The position numbers were made by a program, and so were the translations under genes. Below, in pieces: positions 63,309 to 64,000 of a DNA stretch of 64,000 nt. Each line of letters begins with the position of its first letter. The stretch's first letter is position 1. The stretch covers positions 1,178,001 through 1,242,000 of the forward strand of contig NZ_CP108364.1 of assembly GCF_035946055.1 (NCBI RefSeq), given 5' to 3'. The notes beneath the pieces are model-generated. The model did no database searches and was not told the origin of the DNA. It worked only from the letters and a program-made list of their open reading frames with translations. Source of the stretch: Streptomyces sp. NBC_01341. Its GTDB lineage: Bacteria > Actinomycetota > Actinomycetes > Streptomycetales > Streptomycetaceae.

Positions 63309-64000
63309 TTGTTGGGGCGAGTTCGTCGTCCTGGTGGGGGCCGGAAGAGGGCAGCGGACCTTGATCCCGGGCTGCGGCCGGCTTTGCTTGGGTTGGTCGA
63401 GCCCGACGAGCGGGGCGACCCGATGTCGCCGCTGCGGTGGACGACGAAGTCGACCCGGAAGCTGGCAGCGGAGCTGACCCGGCAGGGCCATCGGGTCTCC
63501 GCCGACACGGTCGCCGGCCTGCTGCGGGAGGAAGGCTTCAGTCTGCAGGCCAACGCCAAGACCATCGAGGGTGCTCAGCACCCCGACAGGGATGCCCAGT
63601 TCCGCTACCTCAACGAGCGGGCACGAGACCACAGGGACGCCGGTGACCCGGTGATCAGTGTGGACAGCAAGAAGAAGGAACTGATCGGCGACTACAAGAA
63701 CGCCGGGCACGAATGGCAGCCCGCAGGGCAACCCGTCAGGGTCAAGACCCACGACTTCCCAGGCCAGGCCGAGAAGGCGATTCCGTACGGGATCTATGAC
63801 ATGGCAGCGAACACCGGCTGGGTCAGCATCGGCACCGATCACGACACTGCTGCGTTCGCCGTCGCCTCGATCCGACGCTGGTGGCAGGCTCGCGGCCGAC
63901 ACGACTATGCCCGTGCCCGCCGGCTGCTGATCACCGCTGACGGCGGGGGCTCCAACGGCTACCGCACCCGCGGCTGGAAGGTCCACCTCGCCGACCTCGC
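63309..64000 (+). mobile_element. ISAzo13-family transposase, 5' truncated and running off the window
   Basis: An uninterrupted frame to the window end encodes GRVRRPGGGRKRAADLDPGL, SPLRWTTKSTRKLAAELTRQ and GHRVSADTVAGLLREEGFSL. The DDE-type catalytic core follows: DPVISVDSKKKELIGDYKN (first Asp), YDMAANTGWVSIGTDHDTAA and RRLLITADGGGSNGYRTRG (second Asp). The N-terminal 40-80 residues expected of the family are replaced by the Rhs gene on the other strand at about 63300. The transposase is inserted into, or recombined with, the Rhs 5' part. Confidence 0.85.

Noticed and set aside
63308..63565. N-terminal extension of the Rhs frame (about 85 codons)
   Set aside because: These codons are antisense to a clear ISAzo13 transposase (GRVRRPGGGRKRA...), have no Rhs character and no ribosome site, so they are not part of the native protein.

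Overview
The window is high-GC actinobacterial DNA, almost certainly a Streptomyces (or close relative) chromosome. Codon third positions are strongly G/C. GTG and TTG starts are frequent. Several genes look leaderless, with a TANNNT box 6-8 nt before the start and no Shine-Dalgarno. The gene order pssA, psd, acyl-CoA dehydrogenase, MaoC, CoA-ester lyase, ethylmalonyl-CoA mutase, ccr, TetR, 3-hydroxyacyl-CoA dehydrogenase matches, from memory, the SCO6467-SCO6475 region of S. coelicolor.

Layout. 1-9.4 kb holds an aldo/keto reductase divergent from a LysR regulator, a DHA2 drug exporter with an unusual C-terminal extension of three transthyretin-like repeats, SRPBCC and VOC proteins, an SOS-boxed radical SAM gene, a secreted tripeptidyl aminopeptidase, a GNAT and a HEAT-repeat protein. 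9.5-22.4 kb is the ethylmalonyl-CoA pathway cluster (acetyl-CoA assimilation and supply of ethylmalonyl/methylmalonyl-CoA extender units), running directly into the phosphatidylethanolamine genes psd-pssA. 22.5-33 kb has a GAF/PAS/SpoIIE phosphatase, a secreted GH87-like alpha-1,3-glucanase, a five-gene branched-chain amino-acid ABC operon and a PucR-type regulator. 33-41.3 kb has glycerate kinase, Nudix, Sir2, a Mn2+ riboswitch controlling a TMEM165/GDT1 exporter, an ogt/Ada-AlkA alkylation-repair pair, and a GlnR-boxed amt-glnK pair. 41.4-50.2 kb has a cupin/Rrf2 pair, a truncated DsbA-like remnant, a carotenoid-type oxidoreductase, a GntR-ABC operon, an inositol monophosphatase-like gene and a gamma-glutamyltransferase.

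From about 50.75 kb the window becomes an accessory island. A lipoate-protein ligase gene is cut off exactly where a large serine integrase element begins. What follows is lower in gene density and full of broken genes: a decayed 3-hydroxybutyryl-CoA dehydrogenase tail, a DUF1524/HNH (GmrSD-like) tail, a truncated IS1380 transposase and a frameshifted orphan Rhs tip. Intact genes among them include a DUF4839 membrane protein and an OGG-fold glycosylase-like protein. The centrepiece is a very large Rhs polymorphic toxin (58466-63308, minus strand). Its C-terminal tip carries a colicin E3-type 16S rRNase domain with the Asp-His-Glu-Arg catalytic set at the expected spacing. It is translationally coupled to a small acidic gene, the probable immunity protein. 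The Rhs N-terminus has been replaced by an oppositely oriented ISAzo13-type transposase that runs off the window end.

Regulatory signals seen directly: a LexA box, a GlnR box, a yybP-ykoY aptamer with a candidate expression-platform hairpin, several inverted-repeat operator candidates, and several strong intergenic hairpin terminators. No CRISPR array, rRNA or intact tRNA was seen.
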